The position numbers and the translations under genes are program-made. From contig CAYQZD010000036.1 in assembly GCA_964421875.1 (NCBI GenBank), forward strand, positions 1 through 32,701: a DNA stretch of 32,701 nucleotides. The letters run 5' to 3'. Below the pieces are notes generated by a model. The model made no database searches. It was not told the origin of the DNA and saw nothing but the letters and a program-made list of their open reading frames with translations. The DNA comes from CAYQZD01 sp964421875 (GTDB taxonomy: Bacteria > Electryoneota > Tariuqbacteria > Tariuqbacterales > Tariuqbacteraceae). Positions 31,704-32,701 of this stretch are shown piece by piece (the first letter of the stretch is position 1; each line of letters begins with the position of its first letter).

Positions 31704-32602
31704 CCGGAGACCTTCTGCATCAGCTTTTCCCATTCCCGGTCGGTGTTCTCCTGGATTCTGCGGCGCGCATCTTCATCAAGATGCCGGAACCTGCCCTGGA
31801 TTTTCAGGTATTCTTCCACCGGAACCGGGTCGGGATTGAGGTTCAAGGTATAGGTTTCCCCGTTTTCCACTTCATAGAGGGGGAAAACGCGGGATTGCAC
31901 CGCCAGGCGGGATTCTTTAACGCTGTCGGATTCCTTCATTTTGTGCCCCGGCGGGCAGGGGGAAAAGATATGAATCAGGCGCAAGCCTCGGAGGCTTTTC
32001 GCCTTTTCGAATTTTCGGGTCAAATCCTCCGGGTAGGCGATGGTGGCGGTGGCGGCGTAGGGGATGCGGTGCGCCGCCATTAATCCCACCAGGTCTTTTT
32101 TGGGTTCAGCCTTGGGGTAATTTTCCGGGGTGGTGGTGGTCCAGGCTCCCCAGGGGGTGGCGGAGGAACGCTGGATGCCCGTGTTCATATAGGCTTCATT
32201 GTCGTAGCAGACATAGACGATGTTTTCATTCCGTTCCGCGGCGGCGGATAAGGCTCCGAAGCCGATATCGAAGGTGGCGCCGTCCCCAGCCCAGGCGACG
32301 ACATTGATATCCTCAATTCCCTGCGCATCTAACCCGGCGCGGATGCCGCAAGCGGAGATGGCGGCGGTCTCGAAAGCCACATGCAGCAGCGGCACTCCCA
32401 CCGCTGATAACGGAAAGGGCCCGTCGATGACCGCCCAGCAACAGGCGGGGACGGACATAATGGTGCGCCGCCCCAGCGCTTTCAAAGCCATCCGCATCGC
32501 TATCGCCCCGCCGCAGCCGGGGCAGGCAAGATGCCCGGAGGACATAATCTCGTCCGCGCTGAGGCGGAAATTCTTATGATCGGTGCGAGGTTTGGTTTCC
32601 AT
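31700..32602 (-). CDS. porB: Pyruvate:ferredoxin (2-oxoacid) oxidoreductase, beta subunit
   Basis: Thiamine-diphosphate subunit of PFOR, which converts pyruvate and CoA to acetyl-CoA and CO2 with reduction of ferredoxin, a mark of anaerobic metabolism. 300 residues. It shows the Fe-S cysteines CPGCG and CC in VPACCWAVIDGPFP, the ThDP/Mg motif WAGDGATFDIGFGALSAAAE-RN with YDNEAYMNTGIQRS, and the late cluster Cys in FSPCPPGHK. The start at 32602 (METKPRT) is preferred to the TTG at 32632; neither has a clear ribosome binding site. The alpha and gamma/delta subunits would normally be adjacent, but the remaining 99 bases of the window upstream hold no gene end. They may lie further upstream beyond the window edge. 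The other branched 2-oxoacid reductases are close relatives. Confidence 0.9.
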   Translation of the reverse strand: METKPRTDHKNFRLSADEIMSSGHLACPGCGGAIAMRMALKALGRRTIMSVPACCWAVIDGPFPLSAVGVPLLHVAFETAAISACGIRAGLDAQGIEDINVVAWAGDGATFDIGFGALSAAAERNENIVYVCYDNEAYMNTGIQRSSATPWGAWTTTTPENYPKAEPKKDLVGLMAAHRIPYAATATIAYPEDLTRKFEKAKSLRGLRLIHIFSPCPPGHKMKESDSVKESRLAVQSRVFPLYEVENGETYTLNLNPDPVPVEEYLKIQGRFRHLDEDARRRIQENTDREWEKLMQKVSG

Positions 32603-32701
32603 ATATTCTATGTAATGTATATTACTGGACAATATTTTTTGGCTCAGTAGGGGCGAAGCATTTTTAATCTGGTTGTCTTTGTGAATCTGTGGTTCGAATT
32701 T

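Noticed and set aside
32686..32701. GGTTCGAATTT at the window edge, like a tRNA T-arm
   Set aside because: No cloverleaf can be built from the bases before it, and the sequence is cut by the window end.

Overview
This window looks like chromosomal DNA from an uncultured, Gram-negative, probably anaerobic or facultative bacterium of the FCB superphylum (a Zixibacteria, KSB1 or Cloacimonadota-like lineage; the exact phylum cannot be fixed from sequence alone). The reasons are a C-terminal type IX secretion (T9SS) sorting domain on a gingipain-like peptidase, a Bacteroidota-style GT5 glycogen synthase, a DUF3098 membrane protein, a Kdo transferase (hence LPS), a multiheme cytochrome with an outer-membrane barrel, and a pyruvate:ferredoxin oxidoreductase beta subunit. 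No phage, integrase, transposase, CRISPR array, rRNA or tRNA gene was found.

Layout. 1-565 is non-coding, low-complexity and partly duplicated. 566-5089 (minus) is a very large secreted C25-like protein. 5090-5853 is packed with hairpin repeats. 5854-7437 (plus) is nadB. From 7715 to 22727 almost everything is on the minus strand: a GT5 glucan synthase, an MdlB-type ABC exporter, a repeat-rich spacer, an operon of waaA plus two ECF-type ATPases, nadA, a TrmA/RlmD-type RNA methyltransferase, a small GIY-YIG-like protein, an M20 dipeptidase with a clear terminator, and a two-gene operon of a multiheme cytochrome c and a heme-tagged outer-membrane barrel. From 22886 to 29879 (plus) lie a DUF1858 protein, a second C25 peptidase carrying a T9SS sorting domain, and a membrane-anchored type I phosphodiesterase, the last two each followed by a good terminator. 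30152-32602 (minus) holds a DUF3098 protein, a translationally coupled small protein/PIN pair that resembles a toxin-antitoxin unit, and a coupled porB/YpeA-like acetyltransferase pair.

How the genes fit together. NadB and NadA are the two enzymes of de novo quinolinate synthesis, but they lie about 7 kb apart on opposite strands. WaaA serves LPS core assembly. The cytochrome and barrel are built as one unit that could move electrons across the outer membrane. The two C25 proteins are related along their length and share a repeated beta domain, but they differ at the catalytic histidine and in the C-terminal export signal.

The most unusual material is not coding. The gaps carry several families of short inverted repeats. 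In two families the arms differ in sequence from copy to copy yet stay perfectly complementary around a constant core (a CTCCGC loop, or a GTAG flank). Other oddities are an ECF ATPase with Gln in place of the H-loop His, a CX3CH heme motif, a C25 protein without the GH catalytic dyad member, and the small-protein/PIN pair.
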